From: Lacrimispora xylanolytica
GTDB taxonomy: Bacteria; Bacillota; Clostridia; Lachnospirales; Lachnospiraceae
DNA length: 64,000 bases
Assembly: GCF_026723765.1 (NCBI RefSeq)
Contig: NZ_CP113524.1
Span: 2,279,001 to 2,343,000 of the forward strand
Direction: 5' to 3'
The notes beneath the pieces were generated by a model, which saw nothing but the letters and a program-made list of their open reading frames with translations, searched no databases and was not told the origin of the DNA. The position numbers and the translations under genes were made by a program. Below are positions 1 through 8,627 of the stretch, piece by piece (position 1 is the first letter of the stretch; every line of letters begins with the position of its first letter).

Positions 1-418
1 TGGGATCTCCCTGATAAATGTGATCCAACACCCAGGCAGCAACCTCTGTGTCGGTTTCTGAATGAAGCTTATCTTCCAGATGAAATTCTGTAGTAAGCTG
101 ATGATAATTTTCAATAATTCCATTATGAACCAGGGTAACACGCCCAGCTCTGTGAGGATGTGCATTTTCCGTAGTTACGCCGCCGTGGGTTGCCCATCTT
201 GTATGTCCAAGACCGCAGTGGGATACTTCTGTAATGTCCTTGCAGCCTTCTTTTAAATTTGATACCTTTCCAGTATGACGAATGACACGAATATGAGAGT
301 TTTCCATACAAAGAGCAACTCCAGCGCTGTCATAGCCACGGTATTCCAGCTGGGAAAGTCCCTCAAGCAATATTTTCTTAGAGTCCAAAGGTCCTGTATA
401 TCCAATAATTCCACACAT
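1..418 (-). CDS. glmS: Glutamine--fructose-6-phosphate aminotransferase, N-terminal part (runs off the window)
   Basis: The minus strand from 418 is open to the window edge (139 codons). It starts MCGIIGY, so Cys2 becomes the N-terminal glutaminase nucleophile after Met removal. The glutaminase motifs YRGYDSAG, GLGHTRWATHG and LVHNGIIEN are visible. GlmS makes glucosamine-6-phosphate from fructose-6-phosphate and glutamine, the first step of UDP-GlcNAc and peptidoglycan precursor synthesis in the cytoplasm. The C-terminal isomerase domains lie outside the window. An RBS (AAGGAG) sits just upstream, and the gene is preceded by a glmS ribozyme and a strong promoter, which independently confirm the call. 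Confidence 0.97.
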   Translation of the reverse strand, partial: MCGIIGYTGPLDSKKILLEGLSQLEYRGYDSAGVALCMENSHIRVIRHTGKVSNLKEGCKDITEVSHCGLGHTRWATHGGVTTENAHPHRAGRVTLVHNGIIENYHQLTTEFHLEDKLHSETDTEVAAWVLDHIYQGDP

Positions 419-458
419 ATTTTATAATCTCCTTATATTTTCAATTGATTACAGCATT

Positions 459-495
459 CATAAAAAACCGCAGACAAAAAACAGGCTGTCTGTTT
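459..495 (-). terminator. Terminator-like hairpin between ribozyme and glmS start
   Basis: On the minus strand CAGACA (492-487) pairs with TGTCTG (476-471), and the 3' arm is followed by CGG and six T residues. The stem is only 6 bp with a 10-base loop. It could be a weak attenuator or an RNA-stability element in the glmS leader; function is inferred. Confidence 0.3.
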
Positions 496-534
496 CCTCA
501 TTTTATGGCAGCTTTTTTCTTTTATTCATTTGTA

Positions 535-720
535 AGTCTCCGGTTCCAGCATGTTTGTTTTGCAGTTACCTGCATATTTCACGTTGGATCACACGCCCGG
601 AGGGCATGGAAGGGCATCCGCCGAATATTCGATAACCCTTCACCTCGTTAACCTTTGGTACCGTTTTTCTGAAAAAACGTTCACGTTCGTACCATCAGGT
701 GCATGGCGCTTAGCTTTGCT
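535..720 (-). ncRNA. glmS ribozyme/riboswitch in the glmS leader
   Basis: Read on the minus strand, this leader contains the hallmark glmS ribozyme core: AAGCGCC at the cleavage site, then GTTAACGAGGTG, GGGTTATCGAAT and CGGCGGATGCCC at about 612-652. Self-cleavage is expected between 710 and 709, just 5' of GCGCC, when glucosamine-6-phosphate binds as cofactor; the cleaved mRNA is then degraded. The core is seen directly. The 3' limit, covering the accessory P3/P4 helices at about 535-600, is estimated. Confidence 0.93.
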
Positions 721-753
721 ATTAGAAATTTATCCTCCTTATAAATTTAGTTT

Positions 754-782
754 ATTATATCCTTTCATCGTTTGTGAGTCAA
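754..782 (-). promoter_or_regulatory. Sigma-A type promoter of glmS
   Basis: On the minus strand TTGACT (777-782) is followed after exactly 17 bases by TATAAT (754-759). Transcription would start near 747, upstream of the ribozyme cleavage site, as the ribozyme mechanism requires. Confidence 0.85.
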
Positions 783-931
783 TACCATGATTTACATCTA
801 TTTTACGAAAAGTATCTTTTTTATATTACAAGAAATCCTTATAATGAATCATAGGATATGTATAAAGGGACATTTTTCCCCATAAGATCTACTTATCCTT
901 ACACAATATAAAATGAAGAAAGGAACAACTT

Positions 932-1789
932 ATGATACGATTAGTAGCATCTGATATGGATGGAACACTTTTAAACCGATTTGGAAAGGTATCACAATGG
1001 AATGTCAATGCGATTAAAGCACTGGAAGAAAAAAATATTGGCTTTGTAGTCTGTACAGGCAGACATTACGAGGATGCTTATGCTCCGCTTAAGGAGGCAG
1101 GAATTCAATGCGATATTATCTGCATGAATGGTGCTGCAGCATTTAATAAAATGGGGGAGAGACTTAGAAAACAGCCCTTGTTAAACAGCCAGGTTGCAAT
1201 GATTCTTGATATCTGCCGCCCTTATTTCCCGCTTTTTGATTTCATGACTGAATCAGGAAGCTGTACCACAACCAGCCGGGAGAAACTGAAAAAAAGCTTT
1301 GAAAGCAGAGTATTTCTTTCCATGGTAGCCGATGAGTTGACCTATGAGACCATAGAAAGTCGTTTTAAATTTATTACAGAAGATTTTCTCTTAAATGGAG
1401 AGACAGATATCTTCAAAATTTCGGTGATCCATGAAGATCCTCAGGTCCTGGATCAGATCCGCAGGCAGCTTAAGAAAGAAGACGGTATTTCAATTGCCTC
1501 CTCCGCATCCACCAATCTGGAACTGACTCATGAACTGGCACAAAAAGGCTCTGCACTCATGGAGTATGCCGTAAAATCAAAAGTCCACCCACGGGAGATT
1601 CTTGCTCTTGGAGACAGTGAAAATGACTTGTCCATGTTAAGTCTTCCCATCGGTTACACCGTTGCAATGGGAAATGCTTCTGATGCCGTAAAGCGCAGCG
1701 CAAGACTTATAACAAGAACCAATGAGGAAGATGGTGTGGCACTTGCCATTGACGCCCTGATTTTATCAAAAGAAGCTGCCGTTGGTTAA
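932..1789 (+). CDS. Cof-type HAD-IIB family sugar-phosphate phosphatase
   Basis: 285 residues, the usual length for the Cof subfamily. HAD motif I is SDMDGTL with nucleophile Asp8 and acid/base Asp10. Motif II is VCTGR near residue 47. Motif IV is ALGDSENDLSML near the C-terminus, followed by the VAMGNA signature. The cap domain lies between motifs II and III (type C2). Such enzymes are cytoplasmic Mg-dependent phosphatases of sugar phosphates, flavin precursors or pyridoxal phosphate; the substrate cannot be read from sequence. AAGAAAGGA precedes the ATG at good spacing. The gene is divergent from glmS and co-directional with the two wall genes that follow. Confidence 0.9.
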   Translation: MIRLVASDMDGTLLNRFGKVSQWNVNAIKALEEKNIGFVVCTGRHYEDAYAPLKEAGIQCDIICMNGAAAFNKMGERLRKQPLLNSQVAMILDICRPYFPLFDFMTESGSCTTTSREKLKKSFESRVFLSMVADELTYETIESRFKFITEDFLLNGETDIFKISVIHEDPQVLDQIRRQLKKEDGISIASSASTNLELTHELAQKGSALMEYAVKSKVHPREILALGDSENDLSMLSLPIGYTVAMGNASDAVKRSARLITRTNEEDGVALAIDALILSKEAAVG

Positions 1790-1891
1790 TTCCATTCTAT
1801 CTTAATAAACTCTTAAATCTTTTTCTCTGTATTTTACGGTCCTCTTATGCTATAGTTCTATTTTAGAAGAAAACAACAGGAATGATAGCAG

Positions 1892-3445
1892 ATGAAACTA
1901 GGTAAAACCGTTAAAATACAGATGTCAGCAGCCATGATTATGGCTCTTTTGGGAGGTCTTCTCTGCAAATACTCCCAATCTTATATTTCCGCATACGACA
2001 AACCAATGATTGATACTACAGAACTTATGGCAAGTGCATTGCCAAAAGTTAATACAAACGATGAAAAAGCTCGTTCAGATGCAGAAGAGGAGCAGCCAGA
2101 AACACCGGCCCCCTATGCTCCATCTCTGACTGCATTTAATCTGGCCTTTCTTTATGGAGAGGGAGATTCCCAGGAAAAAAGTCTGGGTGAAGAAGCTGCA
2201 GAAACTCTGTCTAGGAAAGACTCAGCCTGGCTGGCCTCTATTTATCAGGTCGGAGACGAAAGTCCTGAAAAGGTGGCTAAAAAGTTAAATATACCGGATG
2301 CTCCCTTAAAAGGATTATCCTTTCAAAAAGTAAATATTTCTTTTTATAATGAAGCTGGAAAACAGATTTCTCCCCAGTCAAATATCCAGGAGATTATGTC
2401 CCTGGCCAATACATATTTTTACTATGCAGCGCCAAATGATTACGACGCTTTTTTAAGCTATGCAAACCAGCTGTGGGAAAGCTCTCATACCGTTCAATAC
2501 TCCATCAGTGATATCTATTACTGTGATGGCTCTCTGGAAGGCAATACAGTTCCCCTTCCAGAAACTGTTCCTGCAACCCCCTCAGAAGCTCAACCTGCTG
2601 TTTCCGAAGCAGAAGAGGAAACAGAAGCATCAAAGGAGATTGGACCGGGTTTTGCCTTAAAAGAAAAAGAAACCGCCTCCACAGAAGCAGAAACCATAGA
2701 AGAAACCGAAGCTCCGAAACAAAACCCATGCCCCGGACACGTGGACCTTCATATCAAGGCGGTAATTACCGGACTTTCTGATTCTAAAAAGGGATTATTT
2801 TCTCTGGATACTCTGGGTTCTGAGAAAAATGATTCCATACAGTGGCCAGGCTGGACGGAGGAAACGAAAAAATATGCGGCAAGCCTTGCAGAACAGGATT
2901 GGGCAGAGGCTTATGGGCTTACACTTACACCAACATTTATTTCAAATCCTCTATCTTACGAAGAGATACAAAACTATATGGACCGGCTTCCGGATACACT
3001 TTCTCAAAGCAGGACAAAACTGATTTATTACGCGTTATCTTCCGTTGGGAGAGTGCCTTATTACTGGGGCGGTAAACCTGCCTGCGCCGGCTATGAGAGA
3101 AACAATTTCGGTGCACTGGCAGAACCTGATGAAAAGGGCAGAACGTTGAAAGGACTGGACTGCTCCGGATGGATCAGCTGGATTTATTGGTCTGCCATTC
3201 AAAAGCGCCTATCCTCCGAGAGTACATCAGGGCTGGCTTCTCTTGGTACACCCATAAAAAGAGAGGATTTACAGCCTGGAGACATCATCCTGAAAACAGG
3301 AGATGAGGGGCATGTCGTTATGTTTCTTTGCTGGGAAAGCGACGGAAATATGACTGTTATACACGAATCAAGCGCTTTGGTAGATAATGTGACCGTAACA
3401 AAAATGAGCGCAAATTGGCCTTATATCAGAAAATTGATCGACTGA
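1892..3445 (+). CDS. Secreted NlpC/P60 family cell-wall peptidase
   Basis: 517 residues. An N-terminal signal or anchor segment (about residues 12-35) is followed by a long low-complexity region rich in Glu, Ala and Thr (about 45-300). The C-terminal NlpC/P60 domain (about 385-517) has Cys424 in GLDCSGW, His474 in EGHVVMF and a third polar residue, His491. Family members cleave gamma-D-Glu-diaminopimelate bonds in peptidoglycan outside the membrane. The acidic Ser/Thr/Glu-rich region may act as a flexible wall spacer. It is followed after about 100 bp by an LCP-family gene, which fits a wall-remodelling cluster. Confidence 0.88.
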   Translation: MKLGKTVKIQMSAAMIMALLGGLLCKYSQSYISAYDKPMIDTTELMASALPKVNTNDEKARSDAEEEQPETPAPYAPSLTAFNLAFLYGEGDSQEKSLGEEAAETLSRKDSAWLASIYQVGDESPEKVAKKLNIPDAPLKGLSFQKVNISFYNEAGKQISPQSNIQEIMSLANTYFYYAAPNDYDAFLSYANQLWESSHTVQYSISDIYYCDGSLEGNTVPLPETVPATPSEAQPAVSEAEEETEASKEIGPGFALKEKETASTEAETIEETEAPKQNPCPGHVDLHIKAVITGLSDSKKGLFSLDTLGSEKNDSIQWPGWTEETKKYAASLAEQDWAEAYGLTLTPTFISNPLSYEEIQNYMDRLPDTLSQSRTKLIYYALSSVGRVPYYWGGKPACAGYERNNFGALAEPDEKGRTLKGLDCSGWISWIYWSAIQKRLSSESTSGLASLGTPIKREDLQPGDIILKTGDEGHVVMFLCWESDGNMTVIHESSALVDNVTVTKMSANWPYIRKLID

Positions 3446-3542
3446 TAAAATTAAGAGAAAAGCAAGGACTTACTAATGTTTTTCTGTTAAAATGAAATGA
3501 AGTCTGCCTAAGACAAATTGGGAAAGGATTGATATTTCAATC

Positions 3543-5081
3543 ATGGATTATGAAGATGAATTAGACCGAATGCGAGCCCGCAAACGTCATAAGAATGGTA
3601 CCGGCAGCCGAAGTGAAACTGGACGGCCGGCACCAAAAAAGCACCCTCAGCAAGCTGCTAAAGGGGATAGAGTATATTACAGCGATGGAGATGGGAGAAA
3701 TCCCAGAGCCCGATATACCGGTGCCTCAAGCAGTCCGAAACGCAACAATCAAAAGAAGAAAAAGCGAAAGCATAAAAAACGTATTGTATTGATAGAAATT
3801 GCTGTCCTGATACTTATTTTATTGGCCGGATTCTTTATGTTTAAGCAAAGAACCCACCAAAAAGGATTTTGGACCATAGCCGTTTTCGGAGTAGACTCCA
3901 GAGACGGTAAGCTGGATAAAGGAGCTTTATCCGATGTTATTATGCTTTGTAACATCAATAAAGCTACGGGAGAAATTAAACTGGTATCCGTTTACCGGGA
4001 TACTTATTTGAAAATCAACAGCAAGGGAACGTATCATAAGATTAACGAAGCCTACTTTAAAGGCGGCCATAAGCAGGCAATAGAAGCCTTAAACGAAAAC
4101 CTGGATCTAAGCATTGATGATTATGCCACATTTAACTGGAAATCCGTTGCCGATGCCATCAATATTTTAGGCGGCATTGACCTTGAAATTACAGATTCTG
4201 AGTTTGCTTACATAAATGGTTTCATCACCGAAACCGTAAATTCTACAGGTGTTGGTTCCCATCAATTAAAGCGTGCCGGCATGAATCACCTGGATGGGGT
4301 ACAAGCAGTTGCCTATGCCAGACTTCGCCTTATGGATACCGACTATAACAGAACCGAACGCCAGCGTAAGGTTGTAAATCTGGCCATGGAGAAAGCCAAG
4401 AATGCTGATTTGGCAACCCGTAGTTCCTTAGTAGCTGCTGTATTCCCACAGGTATCCACCAGCATTGGGGTAAATGACGTTCTCTCTATTGCCAAAGGAA
4501 TTAACAAATATCACATTGGAGAAACCACTGGCTTCCCATTTTCAAGAACTGCTATGAAGATGGGGAAAATGGACTGTGTCATTGCAACTACTCTGGAAAG
4601 CAACGTAATACAGCTTCAGCAGGTTCTTTATGGAGTCACCGATTATAGTCCGTCCTTAACAGTGAAGAATATCAGCGGTAAAATCGCCAAGGAAAGCGGC
4701 CTGACCCAACCAGGTCAGAATGCTCCTTCAAGCAGCGGCTCCGGTGGAAAGAAGAAAAAGTCTTCCTCCACAAAAGAAACAGCTCCTCAGCAGACGGAAG
4801 CAGTCGTTGAGACCACAGCTGAAACTACACCGGAAACCACCGAAGAAAATGTAAAAGAAACGACTTCGGCAGAGACAAAAGTAGAGAGCACAGAAGCCCC
4901 TACCAACCAGGATGGCAGCTTGATTGGCCCGGGAGCAAAGATTGACGATCCTAATTCAAAGAAAAATGATAAGAAGAAAAACAAAGATAAAAAGGAAACA
5001 AAAGAAGAGACAGAACCAATAGATACCCCGGAGCAGCAGAATGAACCGGATCAGCAAGGAGAGTTTGGGCCAGGTATTTAA
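3543..5081 (+). CDS. LytR-CpsA-Psr (LCP) family cell-wall polymer ligase
   Basis: 512 residues. A basic cytoplasmic tail (1-80), one transmembrane helix (81-100) and an extracellular LCP domain (about 112-270) are visible, including VFGVDSR, SDVIML, LVSVYRDT and a later YARLRLMDTDYNRTERQR segment with the conserved arginines. LCP proteins transfer teichoic-acid or capsule-type polymers from undecaprenyl pyrophosphate to peptidoglycan. The last 130 or so residues are Thr/Glu/Lys-rich low complexity, probably a wall-spanning tail. The start is set by GGGAAAGGA upstream. A strong terminator follows. Confidence 0.92.
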   Translation: MDYEDELDRMRARKRHKNGTGSRSETGRPAPKKHPQQAAKGDRVYYSDGDGRNPRARYTGASSSPKRNNQKKKKRKHKKRIVLIEIAVLILILLAGFFMFKQRTHQKGFWTIAVFGVDSRDGKLDKGALSDVIMLCNINKATGEIKLVSVYRDTYLKINSKGTYHKINEAYFKGGHKQAIEALNENLDLSIDDYATFNWKSVADAINILGGIDLEITDSEFAYINGFITETVNSTGVGSHQLKRAGMNHLDGVQAVAYARLRLMDTDYNRTERQRKVVNLAMEKAKNADLATRSSLVAAVFPQVSTSIGVNDVLSIAKGINKYHIGETTGFPFSRTAMKMGKMDCVIATTLESNVIQLQQVLYGVTDYSPSLTVKNISGKIAKESGLTQPGQNAPSSSGSGGKKKKSSSTKETAPQQTEAVVETTAETTPETTEENVKETTSAETKVESTEAPTNQDGSLIGPGAKIDDPNSKKNDKKKNKDKKETKEETEPIDTPEQQNEPDQQGEFGPGI

Positions 5082-5110
5082 TGAATAGAAGTTTAATCGT
5101 GATACTTGAA

Positions 5111-5150
5111 AGGAAACGCACTGATCGATAGGCAGTGCGTTTCCTTTTTT
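5111..5150 (+). terminator. Rho-independent terminator after the LCP gene
   Basis: A perfect 13-bp stem, AGGAAACGCACTG (5111-5123) with its complement at 5133-5145, is followed by a T run. It marks the end of the left core block. Confidence 0.93.
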
Positions 5151-5190
5151 CTTTTTACATCCTCTTTTGTTAAATTAACAGATGTGAAAC

Positions 5191-5219
5191 TTGAATATTT
5201 TATTCATTGTTTGTAATAT
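5191..5219 (+). promoter_or_regulatory. Probable promoter of the YHYH gene
   Basis: TTGAAT (5191-5196), a 17-base gap, then TAATAT (5214-5219), about 50 bp upstream of the preferred start. Confidence 0.45.
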
Positions 5220-5272
5220 GAAAAACCATATGTTATGATGTTATAAAATGGATAAATATGGGGGAAATGTAT

Positions 5273-5902
5273 ATGAGGAAGAAAGTATCAAACAAGAGTT
5301 TCAAATTTGTTTCAAAGAAGATGAAAAGAGGAATTTTATTTGTTGCAGCAATATTAATCATTGGATCCATGGAGACAGGCTATTCTGGAGGTGTTATAGT
5401 TTCTGAGGCGCATTCAGGAAGAACAGACTCCCAGGGGGGCCATCATGATTATAAGAACAAAAGTGGTTTAGGTAGCTATCATTATCATCATGGTTATGAG
5501 GCACATTTACATCCAAACGGCGTATGTCCCTATGAAAATGGTAATGGAACATCTACAACAAAGTCTTCAAAGCAGTCAGTTGGGTCAAGTACAACTACAA
5601 CTTCTGAGAAAAAGACCGAACCCACTCTAAAAATAGAAGATTATAGTCTCATTTTTGAAACAGTCTACTATTATAATAATAATCCGGACTTACAAGCATC
5701 TATAGGAAATGGTGGCCAGGACTTACTGGAGCACTTCGTTAATTATGGTATGGCTGAGGGGAGAAGAGGGTCAAGTAATTTTGATGTAAAAACATATAGA
5801 GATAATAACAAAGATTTAGAAGCTGCATATGGTGATAATTTAAAAGAATATTATGTGCATTATTTAAATATTGGGCACAAGGAGAACCGAACACATAATT
5901 AA
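5273..5902 (+). CDS. Secreted YHYH-domain protein with C-terminal tandem repeats
   Basis: A signal or anchor helix (about residues 18-38 of 209) leads to a His-rich segment with HSGRTDSQGGHHD, GSYHYHHG and AHLHPNGVCPY, the pattern of the small secreted YHYH-domain family. A Ser/Thr linker follows. Then come two degenerate repeats of about 40 residues, built on YYYNNNPDL..HFVNYGMAEGR and YRDNNKDL..HYLNIGHKENR, typical of Clostridia surface proteins. The ATG at 5273 is preferred because GGGGG lies 8 bases upstream; an in-frame ATG at 5258 has none. The biochemical role is unknown; the His cluster could bind metal (inference). Confidence 0.75.
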   Translation: MRKKVSNKSFKFVSKKMKRGILFVAAILIIGSMETGYSGGVIVSEAHSGRTDSQGGHHDYKNKSGLGSYHYHHGYEAHLHPNGVCPYENGNGTSTTKSSKQSVGSSTTTTSEKKTEPTLKIEDYSLIFETVYYYNNNPDLQASIGNGGQDLLEHFVNYGMAEGRRGSSNFDVKTYRDNNKDLEAAYGDNLKEYYVHYLNIGHKENRTHN

Positions 5903-6107
5903 TATATTATCCTTTCTATGGCAATATGGGAACGTAAGAAGCCGCTTATATATTCAAATTCGTATCTATTGACAATATTCTAGCCACATTTAAATATAAC
6001 GTTCTATTTTTGTCGGTTTTAGCCTAAAAAACAGTAGTTTGCAATTGGAAAATTATTGAATTTATAGAAAAATCATGATACTATATTTAAAAAGGAGGGG
6101 TATTTAT

Positions 6108-6599
6108 ATGAAAAAATTATTAAAAGTCATTTTAACAACAGTTTTACTTGCTTGTATTATGATTTTACCCGCAAGTGCTGCTCAAGAGCAGACTGTTAAC
6201 TGGGGAGATACTAATTATCAGATAATTGTTCCGGGGTTTATTGGGGGAAAGGATATAACAATTAGTGGTCAGACCACACCAGCAATTGTTATTGAGAAGC
6301 CTACAATAAATAGTGAAAACAGGTATCATTTTTTTGATATCGTAACAACAGATACAAATGCAACCTTAATTACTTCTACAGTTAGTACTGCTGATACAGT
6401 CGTAGGGGATTATATGGTAGATTTACAGGATGGCCGTGTTAGCTATATTCCGTTTTTTACTGAAGACTTTAATAGTATATCAAATGAACCTATTTATTTT
6501 GGATTTTCATATCGGGATAATAACTTCAATGTAATCAAAGAATTTCCGCTTTGGGTTGTGTTCCAAGACAAAGATACAACCACTGGGAATACGAATTAG
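6108..6599 (+). CDS. Small secreted protein of unknown function
   Basis: 163 residues with a clear Sec signal peptide: a basic start, a hydrophobic core and cleavage after ASA near residue 24. The mature domain is beta-rich and Thr/Asn-rich and has no cysteines that I can see. I do not recognise the family. The start at 6108 is fixed by AAAGGAGGGG eight bases upstream; the in-frame ATG at 6075 lacks an RBS. It stands alone, with a possible TTGACA (5969-5974) upstream and a hairpin terminator downstream. Confidence 0.7.
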   Translation: MKKLLKVILTTVLLACIMILPASAAQEQTVNWGDTNYQIIVPGFIGGKDITISGQTTPAIVIEKPTINSENRYHFFDIVTTDTNATLITSTVSTADTVVGDYMVDLQDGRVSYIPFFTEDFNSISNEPIYFGFSYRDNNFNVIKEFPLWVVFQDKDTTTGNTN

Positions 6600-6612
6600 T
6601 TATATTAGCGTA

Positions 6613-6667
6613 ATATAGGACTTTTCTGCTTATATACATTTGTAAGTAGTGGGAGAGTCCTATTTTT
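6613..6667 (+). terminator. Terminator after the small secreted gene
   Basis: ATAGGACT (6614-6621) pairs with AGTCCTAT (6655-6662). An inner CTGCTTA / TAAGTAG stem extends it, and T residues follow. Confidence 0.75.
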
Positions 6668-6676
6668 AATACAGTT

Positions 6677-6916
6677 ATGGGAATGCTGCAATATATCAAC
6701 TCAATTGAATCAAAATGGAAGACGCTTACCCATAATCAGCTGAATCTCATAATGGAAGAAAATGACGAAATGAATAATAATTTAATTACAGAGCGACCAG
6801 TACTTAAAAGTATACCTGAAGAGGATAGAGAGTTTATCTTTTCTGAGTTTTCAGATGCCAAAATTACAAAATGCTTGTACGATGAAGAACCTATGACTGA
6901 TATAAATAGAAATTAA
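6677..6916 (+). CDS. Doubtful small ORF, possibly a gene remnant
   Basis: 79 codons, acidic, no recognised motif and no convincing RBS at 6677. An internal ATG at 6752 would give a 54-residue product. It ends 40 bp before the phosphoribosyltransferase-like gene and lies directly after a terminator. It may be a remnant or a small cytosolic partner of the downstream gene; evidence is weak. Confidence 0.25.
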   Translation: MGMLQYINSIESKWKTLTHNQLNLIMEENDEMNNNLITERPVLKSIPEEDREFIFSEFSDAKITKCLYDEEPMTDINRN

Positions 6917-6956
6917 GTACTTATTTGAAAAAAATAATAACTTGTGAGGTATTAGT

Positions 6957-8195
6957 TTGAATGACCTATATGAAACAATAAAACCATTCTTAAATAAAAC
7001 TATATTATCCAAATATAAGTTCGGTTTTGCAGGGGAGGTGTATATTGAAGCAGATAAGTTCGAAGAAGAGTATAACCAATATTTTCTGATTTTAGAGAAA
7101 TATTTCAGTTTAAAAAAACCGTTTTACTGCAACAGAAATCACACTTATTATTCCACGGATATAAGCGAGACAACAGACTTAATAAAAAATATAGTTATAG
7201 ATGCGCCAATAATTTTAAGTTTAGAATTATCGTATGATAATAAAAGATATATAATATTCTCACTTACGGAATATATGTTGTCATGTATAGCAAAATTAGT
7301 TGGTGTTATATTCTCTTATACGAATTTGGATGATGTTTATTATAAGGAACTTAAAGAATACCTGATAGATTTGACTGACTACATAACTCGAATTATTTTT
7401 GATGAGGAATTGAATCAATTTCCACCCTTATCTCTTGGTTTAATTGATAGTATTATAATGGATATGAAGGAACTTAGTATTTCCAATATCCGTGAATATT
7501 CAGAGATGGACAATATACTTATTATGTTTGTTACATATTTTGCATTATGTGATTATATTGGAGAACACGACATTATTATATCACCTTTACAGGGAGCTGC
7601 ATTAATACCACCATTTTATATATCTATGCAAAAGTATACCAATATGATGAATAAAGGTTCCGGTTTAGCAGGGTATGAATATGTTAGGTTTTCAAAATAT
7701 GATAATACTCATTATTGCGAATTATCCTTACTTGACCAGGTTCATTTGTTGAGTCATCACTATCCAGAGAGTACAAATATTTTATTGATAGATGATAGTA
7801 CAGGGACGGCAATTACGCTAAAATCTATTAAAATTGTATTGTTGAAACATTTTAAAAAAATCTCAACTTGCGCATTAGAGTATTATTGGGAGGGTAAAAT
7901 TTTTAAAGCTGACTACCAGGCGTTTCAACTAGATGACATAGATCTTATAACGCCCCTTTGCTACAGATATTTTAAAATACTGGAGGAACATATAGAATAT
8001 CTGAAGAATGTACAAGATTATAATTTTCGGTATGATTTAGTTGAGTTTAGTAAAATAAATATGATCTATGATAAAATGGATTATTGCTCATATATAAATA
8101 GCAATTGTAAAGAACCTTCAGCAAATATAAGAACATTGAATATTTATGAGAAGATAAAGGAGATTATGTTGATCCTTTCAAGAACTAATGATTAA
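6957..8195 (+). CDS. Phosphoribosyltransferase-fold protein of unknown role
   Basis: 412 residues. Residues 276-289 read LLIDDSTGTAITLK, a good match to the PRPP-binding loop of type I phosphoribosyltransferases (acidic pair, then TGT). SPLQGAALIPP at about 209-219 is in the position of the upstream diphosphate loop. The N-terminal 200 residues are not recognised and carry no signal peptide. The start is TTG at 6957, with GAGG seven bases upstream; the overlapping ATG at 6961 is out of frame. The substrate base is unknown. No nucleotide salvage gene is nearby, so a specialised or defence-related role is possible but unproven. Confidence 0.7.
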   Translation: MNDLYETIKPFLNKTILSKYKFGFAGEVYIEADKFEEEYNQYFLILEKYFSLKKPFYCNRNHTYYSTDISETTDLIKNIVIDAPIILSLELSYDNKRYIIFSLTEYMLSCIAKLVGVIFSYTNLDDVYYKELKEYLIDLTDYITRIIFDEELNQFPPLSLGLIDSIIMDMKELSISNIREYSEMDNILIMFVTYFALCDYIGEHDIIISPLQGAALIPPFYISMQKYTNMMNKGSGLAGYEYVRFSKYDNTHYCELSLLDQVHLLSHHYPESTNILLIDDSTGTAITLKSIKIVLLKHFKKISTCALEYYWEGKIFKADYQAFQLDDIDLITPLCYRYFKILEEHIEYLKNVQDYNFRYDLVEFSKINMIYDKMDYCSYINSNCKEPSANIRTLNIYEKIKEIMLILSRTND

Positions 8196-8273
8196 AACTA
8201 ATTATTTTATAAAAAGAACGCGTTAACAGAGTTAATATTATTTTTATAATATAGAATTAAGGGAGTTGACTAC

Positions 8274-8351
8274 ATGGAAATAGATCACATTTATATATGC
8301 ACAGAAAAGAACGCTCCTGCAGGAGATTTATTAGTAGAGAAGAACCAATAG
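8274..8351 (+). pseudogene. 5' fragment of a VOC-like (glyoxalase fold) gene
   Basis: After an AAGGGAG RBS, 25 codons read MEIDHIYICTEKNAPAGDLLVE and then stop. This resembles the first beta strand and helix of small VOC-superfamily proteins that usually run to 150 or more residues. Similarity ends at the start of the repeat block at 8352, so the gene appears cut by an insertion. The other part was not found in the window. Confidence 0.55.
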
Positions 8352-8474
8352 AAGACTCCGAAAGTCAGGGATCCCTTATTAATACTGGCCTGGGAGGTTT
8401 TTGTCACAGATATACAGAAAACGACAGAACCCTAAAAACGACAAAACAAATTAGTATAGTTTTGTCGTTTTTAT
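8352..8474 (+). repeat. Element-end block A (copy of the block at 13363-13487)
   Basis: About 120 bp that aligns along its length with 13363-13487: ACTCCG..AAGTC, CCTTAT.AA.ACT, GGTTTTTGTC, GAAAACGACAGAACCC (8417-8432), AAACGACA and TTTTGTCGTTTTTA. It ends in a perfect inverted repeat, AAAAACGACAAAAC (8434-8447) with its complement at 8459-8472, followed by T residues, so it may also act as a terminator. It lies immediately left of the ars operon and interrupts the VOC-like fragment. Confidence 0.75.
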
Positions 8475-8520
8475 ATTATAAAAATGTGATGATAGGGCAA
8501 AACGGAGAGCAAAAAACATA

Positions 8521-8578
8521 TTGACAAATATCTATATGTTCGCTATATTGATATATATCTATATGCTATATTAATCAT
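8521..8578 (+). promoter_or_regulatory. ars operon promoter with ArsR-type operator repeats
   Basis: TTGACA (8521-8526), a 17-base gap and TATATT (8544-8549). Two direct copies of ATATCTATATG followed by CTATATT lie at 8528-8549 and 8555-8571, overlapping the core promoter. This is the AT-rich symmetry expected of ArsR/SmtB operators. Repression by the first ArsR, relieved by arsenite, is inferred. Confidence 0.75.
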
Positions 8579-8627
8579 AACTAAATGAAAATATCAAATA
8601 TGAATTCACATACACAGGAGAGAAAAA

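Noticed and set aside
8297..8524. 75-codon plus-strand ORF
   Set aside because: It runs through the VOC fragment and repeat block A in another frame, has no RBS and encodes the inverted repeat; it is chance.
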